Shown here: piece after piece, positions 54,224 to 64,000 of the stretch
How the letters are laid out: every line of letters begins with the position of its first letter
Numbering within the stretch: position 1 is the stretch's first letter
Assembly (NCBI GenBank): GCA_013178375.1
Contig: JABLXQ010000010.1
Location: forward strand, 62,001 to 126,000
Source of the DNA: Gammaproteobacteria bacterium
GTDB lineage: Bacteria; Pseudomonadota; Gammaproteobacteria; Pseudomonadales; Ketobacteraceae
DNA: 64,000 nt
Reading direction: 5' to 3'
The notes under the pieces: model-generated
Told to the model about the DNA's origin: nothing
Databases searched by the model: none
The model's input: the letters and a program-made list of their open reading frames with translations, nothing else
Position numbers and translations under genes: made by a program

Positions 54224-55879
54224 TCAGGGGCCGTCGTTGAAAACCGCGTAGCGGTTGGTGTCGGTGGTGCCGGCCGGTGCGAAGTTGAACAGGGTCGGGC
54301 TGGTGCAGTTGTTCCAGCCCGACGTCAGGCGATCGCCGCCGGTTTCGCTGGCGCAGCTGTATTCCCAGGCAGCGCTATCGGGGCGCCGTACTGCCATGCT
54401 CTTGTCGCGGCGGCCGTTGGCGTTGCTGCGGGCGCGGATCTGAATATCGGCGGTGATGCCTTCGCTGCCATCGCAGGTTTTCTTCAACTGCCATTCCTGC
54501 GTGTCCAGATTGTCACGGCGCCACAGGCAGCTGTTGCTCGCAGCAGCCGTCACCCGGTAAATCACGTAGGCGTTGGCTTCCTCGTCGAAACCGGTGGTGG
54601 TTACGGTGAAGCGCTGGGCGCTGTCATAGGCATCGCAGGTGGTCAGGCGCAGGTGGTTGGAAAGGCCGTCGTTGTCTGGGAAATCCGGCTCGGTGGTTTC
54701 GGCGCGCAGGCACAGGTTGCTGCTGCGGCTCTTGATCAGGTGCCAGTCGCCCCGCAGATTGTTAAGCGTGATGACATGGGGCTCGCCCCCGGTAAAACCG
54801 CATTCGGTTCCGGTGGATACCAGCAGGCGGGTGGTGTTGGGCGGCACCTGCCATTGCGCGAGTTCGAGCGTGTGGGTGGCGCGGTTGCCAGCCTTGGGGA
54901 AATACGCCAGACGGGTGGAGCAGGTGTTGGTGCTGTCATCCAGAACGTTGACGTAATAGCCGGTGCTCAGATCCCGTTCGTCCAGACTGCCCTGCACCCG
55001 CAGCGTGAGCGTGATGTTGTCGGTTTCGTCGCTGTCTTGCGTCAGGGTCACGCGGCTGGCCATGAGCAGGGGCGTGGCGGATGGCACGATCTGGTTGAAG
55101 GCGCTGGTGTCCGTGTGGAGAAAGGCAGCGCAGCGATCCGGTTCCCGCTGGTCGAGATCGCGGGGAATCACGGCGAAGGAGCGGGCAGCGGATGGCGGTG
55201 TCAGGTTGCTGAAACTGAAGGTGGGTGCCTGGCCCACGGCAATGACGGCCAGGGGTTCACGGTCCAGTGCGCAGCCGGTGCTGCCGACGAAGCGCACTAC
55301 ATAATCGCTGATGGCGGCTTCGTTGGCGGGCGGCACGAAGTTGATCGTACCGGCGAGGCTGACGCGCGTGTCGGTGTCGCTGAAACTGACCGATTGGGGA
55401 AAGGCGAATGTGGCTTGCGGATCATCGATCACGTTGGTGAATTGCGTGGCCAGGCCGATGGGATTTTCGCCCACGGAATTCGCGGTGTAGACAAGGATGC
55501 TGTCGATGCCGAGTTCTTCCGGTGGCAGCGACGGAAAATACAATTCGTATTCGTAGGGCGTGGCCGAGTAGCCGCCGGTTATTTCCAGACGGGCGATAAA
55601 ATTCGAGGGAAAGTTTTCATGGGTGGCGGCCGGTACGCCGTTGCTGCCCCAGCGCAGCACGTAGGAGGTGGCGTCGTTGTCGTTGAGGGCGCGTGTCACC
55701 AGCACTTTGCCACCCAGGCCGGTGCCCAGCAGCTTGTCCTCGAAGGACAGTGCGGCAGCGATGGATGTCGGCGGCTGCGGATGCACGGTGGGCGGATTGG
55801 TGCTCTTGCATCCGGAGAACAAGGCCGCCGACAACAGCAGCAGAAATAGCAAGGTGGAGTTGAACGGCGTCTGTTTCAT
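54224..55879 (-). CDS. Lipoprotein with possible ricin-like C-terminal domain
   Basis: 551 residues with lipobox LFSGC (Cys24). Several Ig-like or fibronectin-like beta domains follow. The C-terminal 170 residues contain WHLIKSRSSNLCLR, RLTTCDAYDSAQRFT and ASNSCLWRR, reminiscent of ricin-type beta-trefoil carbohydrate-binding units. Start overlaps the upstream gene stop (ATGA), so it is co-translated. Function unknown. Confidence 0.78.
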   Translation of the reverse strand: MKQTPFNSTLLFLLLLSAALFSGCKSTNPPTVHPQPPTSIAAALSFEDKLLGTGLGGKVLVTRALNDNDATSYVLRWGSNGVPAATHENFPSNFIARLEITGGYSATPYEYELYFPSLPPEELGIDSILVYTANSVGENPIGLATQFTNVIDDPQATFAFPQSVSFSDTDTRVSLAGTINFVPPANEAAISDYVVRFVGSTGCALDREPLAVIAVGQAPTFSFSNLTPPSAARSFAVIPRDLDQREPDRCAAFLHTDTSAFNQIVPSATPLLMASRVTLTQDSDETDNITLTLRVQGSLDERDLSTGYYVNVLDDSTNTCSTRLAYFPKAGNRATHTLELAQWQVPPNTTRLLVSTGTECGFTGGEPHVITLNNLRGDWHLIKSRSSNLCLRAETTEPDFPDNDGLSNHLRLTTCDAYDSAQRFTVTTTGFDEEANAYVIYRVTAAASNSCLWRRDNLDTQEWQLKKTCDGSEGITADIQIRARSNANGRRDKSMAVRRPDSAAWEYSCASETGGDRLTSGWNNCTSPTLFNFAPAGTTDTNRYAVFNDGP

Positions 55880-56700
55880 GGATGATTCCTGGCGTAAGTG
55901 ATTTTTTGCGCGCGTAATCCCAATCGGCCGAGGATCAGCGTCAGCAGCACCAGCGCCCAGGCTGGCAGGGGCACGTCCTCCTGCGCGGGCTGCGATGTGA
56001 TGACGTTGCGCGGATTGCTGCCGGCGTTGAATTCCGCCAGATTGCTGATGCCGTCCTGGTCGGCATCCTGGCTGGCGTCGGCTGGATTGAGCGGATTGAA
56101 GCCGTGGGTGGTTTCAAAGTTGTCGCCCATGCCGTCGTTGTCGCTGTCGGTGGTTTCCTGGGGATTCTGCGGATAGTCGTCGCAGACATCGCCTGCGCTG
56201 TCGTTATCGCTGTTGGCCTGATTCTGGTTGGTGAAATTGCGGCAGTTGTCGATCTCGTCGTCGATGTTGTCGTTGTCGGTATCCACCATGCCCAGTTTCA
56301 ATTGCGTGATCTGGCCGCGCTCACCGGCGGTGGCGGTGGCGAGCAGTTCGTCACCCGTCAGGGACGAGGCAAAGAACTGCAGCTGATCGCCGGTACGGGC
56401 GTGATTGGCGGCCCGGGTTCCCACTGAATCCATGGGCACGCGCAATACGTAGTGATGCGCCAGGCCGCTGCCGCTGTTGCTGCCCATCACATAGCTGTCA
56501 AGCACCGTGCCGTTCAGGCGCGCACTGATGGTGTATTGACTGTCGCTGTCGAGCAGCAGGTTATCCTCCGCCACCACCCGGCCATAAAACACCGCATGCG
56601 GTTCCGACAGTGCGGCAGCCGCCTGCTGGCAGGCCAGCAGCGCACCAATGACAACCCAGGCGCTGCGCTGCGGGCGTGATTGATTCCAGATGCGGTTCAT
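55876..56700 (-). CDS. Secreted TSP3-repeat protein with exosortase-type tail
   Basis: 274 residues, signal peptide (VIGALLACQQAAAA). The middle has calcium-binding Asp-rich thrombospondin type-3 repeats (DTDNDNIDDEIDNC, DSDNDGMGDNFE). The end is EDVPLPAWALVLLTLILGRL plus basic residues, closely like the tail of the SGNH hydrolase, so a likely exosortase client. AGGAAAT eight bases before ATG. First gene of the minus-strand operon. Confidence 0.85.
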   Translation of the reverse strand: MNRIWNQSRPQRSAWVVIGALLACQQAAAALSEPHAVFYGRVVAEDNLLLDSDSQYTISARLNGTVLDSYVMGSNSGSGLAHHYVLRVPMDSVGTRAANHARTGDQLQFFASSLTGDELLATATAGERGQITQLKLGMVDTDNDNIDDEIDNCRNFTNQNQANSDNDSAGDVCDDYPQNPQETTDSDNDGMGDNFETTHGFNPLNPADASQDADQDGISNLAEFNAGSNPRNVITSQPAQEDVPLPAWALVLLTLILGRLGLRAQKITYARNHP

Positions 56701-56938
56701 GGCGGATTTCCTGTCGTGGGTTACCGTGTTCGCTGTTCAATCTAACCGGAATTCATTGCAGTTTTGTTCGACATGACCAGAAGAAAAATGCGTGCGCCGG
56801 GGCGTGCCAATTTCTGGATTTTTGTGCGCTGTGGTCAATCCCCTCGCGGGGGGATATTGAGGGGGAATGCAGAAAATATATAGTGAGGCGATTTAAGAAA
56901 ACCTTCACAAAGAGCCCCTAGATTAGGCTTGCGAAAAA
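56701..56938. promoter_or_regulatory. Divergent promoter region of the two envelope-protein operons
   Basis: 238 bp, AT-richer than its flanks; contains CTCGCGGGGGGATATTGAGGG at about 56842-56862. Should control both operons. I do not see a confident operator. Confidence 0.4.
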
Positions 56939-58675
56939 ATGCGACCTTGTCTGAGAGAACGCGCGATGCTGGTAATGCTGAAGGGAATGTCGGGGATTTT
57001 CTGCAGGCTGTTACTGGGCAGTGTATTGCTGCTGTCGGCGCTGCACTGTCGCGCGGCGGCCACCACGTCGCAGTCATTCAATCTGCAGCCGGGCTGGAAT
57101 TCGATTTTTGTCGAGCTGGAACCGGATGACGACAATGCCGCAACACTGGATGATGATGTGCCGGCGCGGGTGTTCAACCTGAATGATATCCAGATGGTGT
57201 GGGCCTTTCCCCGTTCCGGTTCCACCGTGCAGTATGTGGAGCAGCCGGCGGAAGCAGGATTCAGCAATCCGGACTGGCGGGTGTACATTCCAGTCAGCCA
57301 GCCAACGGCAGCACTGACGAATCTGCACGCAGTGTCCGCGGGGCGCGTGTATCTGGTCAAGCTGGGTGGTAGCGTGGCGCGAACGCTGGTGGTGCAGGGC
57401 CGGCCTGAATTCCGGCGCATCCAGTGGCAGCCGGAAAGTTTCAACCTGGTGGGCTTTCACGCCGATCCTGATCCGCTGAAGCAGGTGACATTCGCGGATT
57501 TCCTGGCATTGCCGGGCAGCAGCAATCCCGCCATTTATAAACTGGTGAACAACAGCTGGACGCTGCAGAGCAAGAACTCGCTGGTGGAGCCCGGGCGCGG
57601 CTACTGGATTTATAACGACGGCACCATCAAGCTGAGCGGCCCTCTCGATATTGCCGACAACGCGCTGACCGGATTGGCCTACAGCGAACTGAATTCGGTG
57701 AAATCCCTGCAACTGACCAACCGTTCCTCGCTGTCGCTGCCGGCGGTGCAACTTTCCGCATTCGATTTTCCGCTGCGCTATTTTGCCGGCTATACGCCCG
57801 CGCCGGACCGCACGCCCCAATGGTTGGCATTGACCGGTGTGGGAACCGCCATTGCCAGCGGCAAGGATGCGGCATATCTGCTGGCGGTGGACCGCAGCGC
57901 CATGACCGGCACCGTGCACGGGATGCTGGCGATTCAGGGTGGCGGCATGCGTATCCGGCTGCCGCTTCGTGCCGATCCCATCGCCGCCGGCTCGGATGGT
58001 CTGTGGGTGGGATCGGTGACGCTGAATGCCGTGAGCAATGTCAATGCCACCGATCCCACCGTGCCGGAACTGGCGCCAGCGGAACTCTCTTTCAAGTTGA
58101 TCCTGCACAGCGGCGCTGCCGGCGTGCAGCTGCTGAAGCAGGTGTATCTGCTGGGTGATTTCGGCGACCCGGATGCACCCCGCACCGTGCTGGTCACCGA
58201 CGACAATGCATTGCCGGCGTTCACTCCGCTGACGCTTTCGCGCGGCGAAAATATTGGCCATCGCATCAGTAGTTCCGCTTTCGATTTCAGCGGCAACAAA
58301 CTGCTGCTGACCAACCGGCTGGACAATCCCGGCGACGGCCTGCGCGGTACGATTGAGCTCACCCCGGAGCTGCCCACCCATCCCATGCGGCATCGCCGTC
58401 ATCCGGATCACGACAATCTGCGCAACGACAATTTCCAGCCCTTGCCCGCTGTGGCGGCGTCCACTTTCAGTGAGGAAGTCTGGACCATTTCCCGCGCCAT
58501 CCGCTTGCAGCCGGACCAGAATCTGGCACCGTCGCCGGTGGCCGGGCTGGGCACCATCACCGGTGTTTACGAGGAAACCCTGCACGGCATGCACAAGCGT
58601 GACATCCGTATGCGCGGGCGTTTCACGGTGCATCGGGTGAGCCTGAACGACGAGCTGGACCCGGCGCCCAACTGA
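56939..58675 (+). CDS. Large secreted protein, unknown
   Basis: Up to 578 residues; later ATGs at 56966, 56975 and 56987 give a better signal peptide (MLKGMSGIFCRLLLGSVLLL). Mature part is beta-rich: SFNLQPGWNSIFVELEPDD near the start, and FRRIQWQPESFNLVGFHADP and PGRGYWIYNDG later. The GWN(S/L)I and GRGYWIY motifs are seen in some outer-surface proteins of unknown function. First plus-strand gene of the divergent pair; 71 bp ahead of the giant protein. Confidence 0.75.
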   Translation: MRPCLRERAMLVMLKGMSGIFCRLLLGSVLLLSALHCRAAATTSQSFNLQPGWNSIFVELEPDDDNAATLDDDVPARVFNLNDIQMVWAFPRSGSTVQYVEQPAEAGFSNPDWRVYIPVSQPTAALTNLHAVSAGRVYLVKLGGSVARTLVVQGRPEFRRIQWQPESFNLVGFHADPDPLKQVTFADFLALPGSSNPAIYKLVNNSWTLQSKNSLVEPGRGYWIYNDGTIKLSGPLDIADNALTGLAYSELNSVKSLQLTNRSSLSLPAVQLSAFDFPLRYFAGYTPAPDRTPQWLALTGVGTAIASGKDAAYLLAVDRSAMTGTVHGMLAIQGGGMRIRLPLRADPIAAGSDGLWVGSVTLNAVSNVNATDPTVPELAPAELSFKLILHSGAAGVQLLKQVYLLGDFGDPDAPRTVLVTDDNALPAFTPLTLSRGENIGHRISSSAFDFSGNKLLLTNRLDNPGDGLRGTIELTPELPTHPMRHRRHPDHDNLRNDNFQPLPAVAASTFSEEVWTISRAIRLQPDQNLAPSPVAGLGTITGVYEETLHGMHKRDIRMRGRFTVHRVSLNDELDPAPN

Positions 58676-58746
58676 CCGCTGCAATCCTGGCACTACGAAA
58701 ACAGATCCGTACGCATTGAATTGAATCTAAAAAAACCGGGCCGACG

Positions 58747-61700
58747 ATGAACATGTTTTCACGCATACTGATCACTTTGCTGTTGCTGGCAGGCGTACCG
58801 ACCGCTATCGCCTTTGACGCCGTCAACCCGGCACCTTTCACGCTCAAGTTCGACGGGCCGGGGGAGGAGACGATCTATCACGCCGCCGCCGATGATGACG
58901 GCAATTTGTATATCGCCGGTGCGTACAATTCTGCCGCGAATGGCCGCCTCGCGGTTTATGCCCAGGCCACTGCCAATCCGCAGCTACGGGAACAGAAGAT
59001 TGCCTTCAACATGCCGGCCAGTAACGGTGGTACGGATCTTTTCGTAGCGAAACTCGATGCCCAGGGTAACCGCGTGTGGGTGAAAACGCTGGGTGGCACT
59101 GGCCGCGACGCTGCGACCGGCATTGCATACGATCGCATCAGCCAGCGGATTTTTGTTGCGGGCTATATCACCGGAAATTCTGCAAGCCTGGGCACACGCG
59201 TCGCCACCAGCGCCAGCGGTTTCGACGCGGCCAGCACCACCAACCTGTTTGTCGCGGCGCTCGATGCCAGCGGCAACTGGACTCATCACGAAGCCATGCC
59301 CCTGGTGCGCTCGGGTACCACGCAAACCCTCACACAACTGGCGCTCACCACTGGCGATGATCGAACTACCGCACCGGCTCATCTGCAGGGTTACAGCCTG
59401 GCATTGGCCCATGATGTCACTGCCACCACCGGTGCAGCGGTTGCGCTTTATATCAAGGGCGAAATCGCCAATCCGGCAGGCCAGAGTGGTGCGCGGCTGG
59501 GGATCAACGCCGGTGCCAATTACGATGTCACCACGGGTGGCGGCCGCTGGGCTTTCGTCAGCAAAGTGTTCTACCGTGAAAATCCACTGGGAGGCGAACA
59601 GCGCTGGAGCTGGGAATGGCTGGCACCCGTGGCAGGCACGCCGGCGGCAGCGTCGGTTTCCAGCATTACGCAGCTGAAAGTGGACCCTGCGCAGGGGCTG
59701 GCCAGCCCGGTATATACCAGCGGATACTGGAGCGGCACCTTTGCAACGCGTACGGCGGAAGGCGCGACGTCCGGATTTGTTGCGGCATTGCAATCGGGCA
59801 CTGGCGAACGCAATTTCGTCGCCACCGTGGGCGGAGATTCCAGCGTCAATGCGCTGGTGGTGAACGGGCAGGGCGATCTGGTGATTGCTGGCCAGGTGGC
59901 CCGCGTCAATCAGGCGCAAACCGATGTCGTCCTGTCGCCAGCCGATGCCCAGAACGGCAACAGCATTGCGCTGCAGCCGCAGTGGTATTCCAACCCGATA
60001 TCCAGCCCCCGCTACAAGCACAATGCGCTGGTGGCGAAACTGTCCGCCGCAGGTGATTGGCAATGGGCGACGTTTACCGGCGGGCGTTACGGTACCGGTC
60101 TGGACCTGCAGCAGGGCCGCGATGGCAGTTACTATCTGACGGGTGGATTGGGATCGGCCAGCACCTTCAACGGACTTGATCCGGCGTCACCTGCCCATGC
60201 CAGCCTGCCCACGCTGGAACTCGGCACGCTCAGTGCCAACAACAGCATCACGTCCATCAGCTTGCCGGCGCGGTTGGCGGACTTTGCGGTGTCGTCACCA
60301 TCGGCCGTCACCTCGCGCGAGCTGTTCAGCCAGGCCTGGTACGATTCCTCGCTTTCCTGTCCGGGCGGCCAGACCCTCAGCGGCAACAAGTGTTATTCCG
60401 CCTGTCCGTCGCCCTATTATGCGAACGGCGATTTATGCCAGCGCGATTATACGAGCTACGGCACGACCGGTTCCGCGCCCTCGCTGGCCTGCCCCGCCGA
60501 TTACCAGCTGATCGGCTCCACTTGCTATGAGCCCTGCTATCCGGGTGACAGCCCCTGGCTGTGGGACAACAGCCGCTGCTGGGATGGCGAATTCAGTTAT
60601 TCCCGCGCGTCTGAACCGGCGTCGCAACAATGCCCCGGTGGCAAACAACTGGTGGGCGGCCAGTGTCATGATTACTGCGCGGCAGGCTATTACCGTTCTG
60701 GCACATCTTGTATTCGCGATGCCCACAGTTATAACCGCACTGTCGCTGCCACTGCGGCGTGCAACAACACCACCAACAATTTCTGCAGATTGCGGCTGGC
60801 CTACAGCAACACCCAGATCCAGTTGCTGCGCAACGGCACGCTGTTCGGTTCCACGGCTGTGGACAACAAGGAACGGGGCAAGGCCAATGCTGCTTCCAGC
60901 ACCGAGATTGCGCTCACCCATTATCTGGATACGCTGGTAAATCCCAATCCGAAAAGCCTCAATGCGATCAGCATCAACGGCAATGGCAACGTGCTGCAGG
61001 CGAGCGATCAGTGGCAGCTGCGTTTTGTTCACAACAATGCCGCCACCGACGCCAGCTATCGGTTGGCGGGCAACTGGAATGTCACGTTCACTCTGGCGGA
61101 CGGCAGAACCAATACGTCCACCGCCAGCTTTTCCAGTTATGACGTCAGCGGCAGTACGGGCAGCCGCAATTTCAGCCTGCCGTTTCCCACCGGTTATCAG
61201 GAACCGGAGCTGACGCCCTACAGCTACGCCTATGTCGCCCGTTTTCAGGACACCGGTACGGCAGCGGATTTTGACTGGCTGCGACACAGCGCCAATCGCG
61301 ACACCCATGGCGCAATCCTGGTGCTGAATTCGCTGCAGACGCTGTATCTGTTCGGCGGGCGCGGTCATCAGCCGCGTATGGCGGCGCTGGTGGGCACTCA
61401 GGCCTATGCTACCCGCGATGCCAGTGGCGCGGACGATCTGGCCAGCACGGGCACAGTGATGAATGTGATCGATCCCGACAGCGGCAGCTTCCTGCCTGCG
61501 TTTTTGCGCTATTTCGATTACGTGGTGGGACAGCGCATCGATCCGCCCACCGGCGGTTCCAATGCGCAAGTGGTTGGCATGCTGCGGCGCACGGTGCCGG
61601 CGGGAATGGCGGACCTGGCAGCTGGCGGCGACGGCACTCCGGTGAATGGTGAGCTGTTGTCGGCACCGTCCAATCGCGCACTTTACGCGGCGGCTCCCTT

Positions 61701-64000
61701 GTCGCATGCCATCGTGCTCTGGCCCACCATTGTCAGCGCCGGCGCGCAGATGCAGCCGCTGACAGGCAAGGCGATCCGCGTGCGCTGGCCGACACCGGCG
61801 GAAGAATTGCAGGACTATATCTATTCCACCAGCGCGGAAGCGACATTGCCGGCGTTGCTGATGAATCCCGAGGGTGCCAGCAAAACCTTCCACTGGATTC
61901 AGTATGCGCAGACCACAGCGCAGGAAGTGCATGCAGGACAGACCATTGCGGCCGGTACCAAAGTCAGCCACGGCATCCATTACGAACAGAATTCCGGCGC
62001 GCTGGAAACCAGCAACGATCGCATCGCAACGCTGGTATTTTTCGATGGTCTCGATCCCACCCAGAGCAATCCCAGTATCGTTGCCGTGCGCAGCCATGCC
62101 TGGAACGATGCGGCGTACCATGTCGGCAATGTCGACGTTGAGATCGGCACCACGCTGACAGCGCCCGCTGAAGCCACCTCCGCCAGCACCGGTTATGTGA
62201 TGACGGAGCTGGCGCGTTATGACAGCACGGCAAGCGTGTATGCGCGGGCCAGCCGCAACGGCCAGATCATTGCGGTGAACACCAATGGCAGCGCGGGCCT
62301 GCCCGATGATCTGGTTGTAGCCTGGTATCAGGCGGGTGCCTTTGGCCGCGACTGGCCGCGACTGGCACGTTCCTACGCGCCACGCTGGCCTGGCAATGCC
62401 GGCCAGATCACGGTGGCGAGTCAGCTGGGTTCAGTGGGTCTCGATACCGGCAGTAACGAACAATCACGCACCGGTCTGCACGCCGCGCAAAACCAGCCCG
62501 TGCTGTATGTGCAGAACAACCGCGCGCTGCCGGGTTTCAATCCCAACGAAGAACATGCGCTGCTGTATCAGCCGTCCGGTTCCGATCATGTCACCGCTTT
62601 TGCGCTGCGCACGGATCTGAATAACCAGCCGGCGGGCACGTCGACGTCCGATCCTTATGTGCTGGTGCGTTACCGTGATCCGGCGGCCCAGTTGTGGAAT
62701 TACCGCGTATTCAAGGTGGATGTGTTTGCGCCGCCGTACAACAGCTTCAATCTGAATTCCGCTATCGCAGGTCAGCCGGTGACGGCGCCGTATCCGCTCA
62801 ATCTGCCGGGCATGGCGTCCACCAACACGGTGGGGCAGGGCAGCGCGTACTGGCTCGACAAGAACGGGCAGGTGTGGGCACGCTCCAACGGCGACGACAG
62901 CATCAGTGTCGACTATGCCTATCGTCTGCAGGACGGATTCTGGTATGACCTGAACGGTGATGGTGTGGCCGACAGCGGTGTCACCGACGTGGCCTGGAAA
63001 GATGACAGCGGCGCGCAGATCCGTCTGAACTACGACAGCGCCTGGCCGCAGATCGTGCCGGAGATCGCCATCGGCGACACCCTGATCGATGCGCGCAACG
63101 GCCTGCCCGGTGTGCGCAACATGCGCGACCTGACAGTGGTGTACGACCAGAACGATCCGTTCGAAGTGAGCGTGCCCGCCAGCGCCGACCGCGCTACCAA
63201 GGCAAGCGTGCGGCTGTTCGATTACAGCGCGGCGATTGCGGTTGGCATGCCGACGGCAATCACTGGCGCCCCGTTCAACGGCACAGCGCTGACGCTGCAG
63301 GGCGCCACCCCTGTGGTGACGCTGCCGGCGCGACTGCAACCGGAATCCGGCCATTATTATTTTCCCACCCTGCCCAGTGATCTGCGCTACCGCCTGCGTT
63401 TCAATCCCGCGCTGGGCGGTTTCGGCCAGTTCTATTTCCAGGGCGGCGATTTCCACGCGGAAAACGGCCAGCCGGCCGAGCCCGGCGATCCGGTCATGCA
63501 CATGGTCAACATCATGACCGAACAGGAACGTGATCTGCTCCGCCAGTTGGACAACGATGACGGCCTGGCCAATGGCAGCGACGACAGGCAGACCCAATGG
63601 GACGACATCGTGAATGCGCTGTTCAACAAAACCCGCAATCCTGCGGGCATTGATCTGGACGACAGCGGTGGTGCCGATACGGCGTTGCTGGTCGGGATGG
63701 AAGAAGCGGCGAGTAATACCGTGCGGCACAGGATTGTCGAGGGTAGTGCCGCCCTCAGCGCCGCCTTCGCGCGCAAGCCCGGTTATGTGGTGCTGGCGGA
63801 AAATGTCGATACCGATCCCCTCAACGCCAATCCAGTGAACCTGCACGTCATCCGCGTGGTGGAACCGAAAGCCAATGGCAGCGTGCGCGTGGTGCGCAAT
63901 GCCGACAACGCGCTTGATCCCCGCCTGGTGGTGCGACAGAGCCTGGACTTCGGCGGCCGCGCCGATCAGATGGAATTCGACTGGTGGTGGCACGCGGACA
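58747..64000 (+). CDS. Giant secreted protein, propeller plus Cys-rich repeats (3' end cut)
   Basis: At least 1751 residues, open to the right edge; ATG 58747 or 58753. Signal peptide ends TAIA. The N-terminal part has beta-propeller-like repeats of SBBP type (GGTDLFVAKLDAQGNRVW, TTNLFVAALDASGNW). Around residues 538-655 there are three Cys-rich units of form CPGGQ..-GNKCYSACPS (see separate entry), then long beta-rich regions. Probably an adhesin or secreted surface protein. The C-terminus is outside the window, so a sorting tail cannot be checked. Confidence 0.82.
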   Translation, partial: MNMFSRILITLLLLAGVPTAIAFDAVNPAPFTLKFDGPGEETIYHAAADDDGNLYIAGAYNSAANGRLAVYAQATANPQLREQKIAFNMPASNGGTDLFVAKLDAQGNRVWVKTLGGTGRDAATGIAYDRISQRIFVAGYITGNSASLGTRVATSASGFDAASTTNLFVAALDASGNWTHHEAMPLVRSGTTQTLTQLALTTGDDRTTAPAHLQGYSLALAHDVTATTGAAVALYIKGEIANPAGQSGARLGINAGANYDVTTGGGRWAFVSKVFYRENPLGGEQRWSWEWLAPVAGTPAAASVSSITQLKVDPAQGLASPVYTSGYWSGTFATRTAEGATSGFVAALQSGTGERNFVATVGGDSSVNALVVNGQGDLVIAGQVARVNQAQTDVVLSPADAQNGNSIALQPQWYSNPISSPRYKHNALVAKLSAAGDWQWATFTGGRYGTGLDLQQGRDGSYYLTGGLGSASTFNGLDPASPAHASLPTLELGTLSANNSITSISLPARLADFAVSSPSAVTSRELFSQAWYDSSLSCPGGQTLSGNKCYSACPSPYYANGDLCQRDYTSYGTTGSAPSLACPADYQLIGSTCYEPCYPGDSPWLWDNSRCWDGEFSYSRASEPASQQCPGGKQLVGGQCHDYCAAGYYRSGTSCIRDAHSYNRTVAATAACNNTTNNFCRLRLAYSNTQIQLLRNGTLFGSTAVDNKERGKANAASSTEIALTHYLDTLVNPNPKSLNAISINGNGNVLQASDQWQLRFVHNNAATDASYRLAGNWNVTFTLADGRTNTSTASFSSYDVSGSTGSRNFSLPFPTGYQEPELTPYSYAYVARFQDTGTAADFDWLRHSANRDTHGAILVLNSLQTLYLFGGRGHQPRMAALVGTQAYATRDASGADDLASTGTVMNVIDPDSGSFLPAFLRYFDYVVGQRIDPPTGGSNAQVVGMLRRTVPAGMADLAAGGDGTPVNGELLSAPSNRALYAAAPLSHAIVLWPTIVSAGAQMQPLTGKAIRVRWPTPAEELQDYIYSTSAEATLPALLMNPEGASKTFHWIQYAQTTAQEVHAGQTIAAGTKVSHGIHYEQNSGALETSNDRIATLVFFDGLDPTQSNPSIVAVRSHAWNDAAYHVGNVDVEIGTTLTAPAEATSASTGYVMTELARYDSTASVYARASRNGQIIAVNTNGSAGLPDDLVVAWYQAGAFGRDWPRLARSYAPRWPGNAGQITVASQLGSVGLDTGSNEQSRTGLHAAQNQPVLYVQNNRALPGFNPNEEHALLYQPSGSDHVTAFALRTDLNNQPAGTSTSDPYVLVRYRDPAAQLWNYRVFKVDVFAPPYNSFNLNSAIAGQPVTAPYPLNLPGMASTNTVGQGSAYWLDKNGQVWARSNGDDSISVDYAYRLQDGFWYDLNGDGVADSGVTDVAWKDDSGAQIRLNYDSAWPQIVPEIAIGDTLIDARNGLPGVRNMRDLTVVYDQNDPFEVSVPASADRATKASVRLFDYSAAIAVGMPTAITGAPFNGTALTLQGATPVVTLPARLQPESGHYYFPTLPSDLRYRLRFNPALGGFGQFYFQGGDFHAENGQPAEPGDPVMHMVNIMTEQERDLLRQLDNDDGLANGSDDRQTQWDDIVNALFNKTRNPAGIDLDDSGGADTALLVGMEEAASNTVRHRIVEGSAALSAAFARKPGYVVLAENVDTDPLNANPVNLHVIRVVEPKANGSVRVVRNADNALDPRLVVRQSLDFGGRADQMEFDWWWHAD
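60358..60720 (+). repeat. Three Cys-rich repeats in the giant secreted protein
   Basis: Units beginning CPGGQTLSGNKCYSAC, CPADYQLIGSTCYEPC and CPGGKQLVGGQCHDYC, each about 45-55 residues and each with at least four Cys at matching spacing. Extracellular disulfide-bonded modules. Confidence 0.85.

Overview
The window looks like chromosomal DNA of a GC-rich gammaproteobacterium. Supporting signs are a bacterioferritin with its ferredoxin, a PiT phosphate transporter, an exosortase-H-type sorting pair, many Gram-negative lipoproteins and secreted proteins, and E. coli-like Shine-Dalgarno sites. I cannot name the genus. Visibly AT-richer islands (about 32.5-37.5 kb and 41.3-45.6 kb) with dispersed non-coding repeats suggest acquired DNA.

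1-4.6 kb (minus strand): a tightly overlapping operon of multicopper oxidase, MppP/RohP-type PLP arginine oxidase, a small unknown protein, a DHDPS-fold aldolase and a heme-oxygenase-like diiron enzyme cut by the window edge. The PLP enzyme, aldolase and diiron oxygenase match the three catalytic families of the arginine-to-2-nitroimidazole (azomycin) Roh pathway. The small gene may be the RohQ slot.

4.8-17.5 kb: a heavily tailored lasso-peptide cluster. It has a precursor with WxxPxL leader motif and C-terminal Ser, an Asn-synthetase-like cyclase, a B2 protease, a B1/PqqD RRE, an ABC exporter and a nucleotidyltransferase. It also has two HprK-like kinases, two sulfotransferases and an Asp/Asn-hydroxylase-like enzyme. 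Embedded in it, directly upstream of the precursor on the same strand, are three paralogous phage-tail-collar proteins, with a small DUF6916-like protein and a GNAT acetyltransferase nearby. This is the most unusual composite in the window.

17.7-28.6 kb: bacterioferritin-associated ferredoxin and bacterioferritin, PiT transporter, subtilisin-like protease, exosortase with its companion membrane protein, Fic protein, and a large SGNH hydrolase with 98-residue repeats and thrombospondin-3 calcium repeats. The protease, the SGNH protein and a protein at 55.9-56.7 kb share a C-terminal P-x-L-P-x-W / hydrophobic / Arg-rich tail and are the likely exosortase clients.

29.0-32.5 kb: a complete Gabija defence pair (GajA nuclease and GajB helicase, overlapping GTGA). 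32.5-37.5 kb: secreted proteins in repeat-rich, AT-richer DNA. 37.5-45.2 kb: signalling genes, namely a two-domain KaiC-like ATPase with a small upstream partner, a GGDEF-EAL protein, a LuxR orphan, and a LuxR-type response regulator divergent from a multi-TM histidine kinase.

45.6-53.3 kb: small lipoprotein, membrane protein, acyltransferase, a secreted protein with one CxxCH site, a hybrid kinase with an ethylene-receptor (ETR1-like) copper-binding domain, and a divergent cytidine-deaminase-fold protein, then GFA and VOC enzymes. 53.3-64 kb: two divergent operons of envelope proteins: an exosortase client and two lipoproteins on the minus strand, and two large secreted proteins on the plus strand, the last running off the window. 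No rRNA, tRNA, CRISPR array or intact transposase gene was seen.
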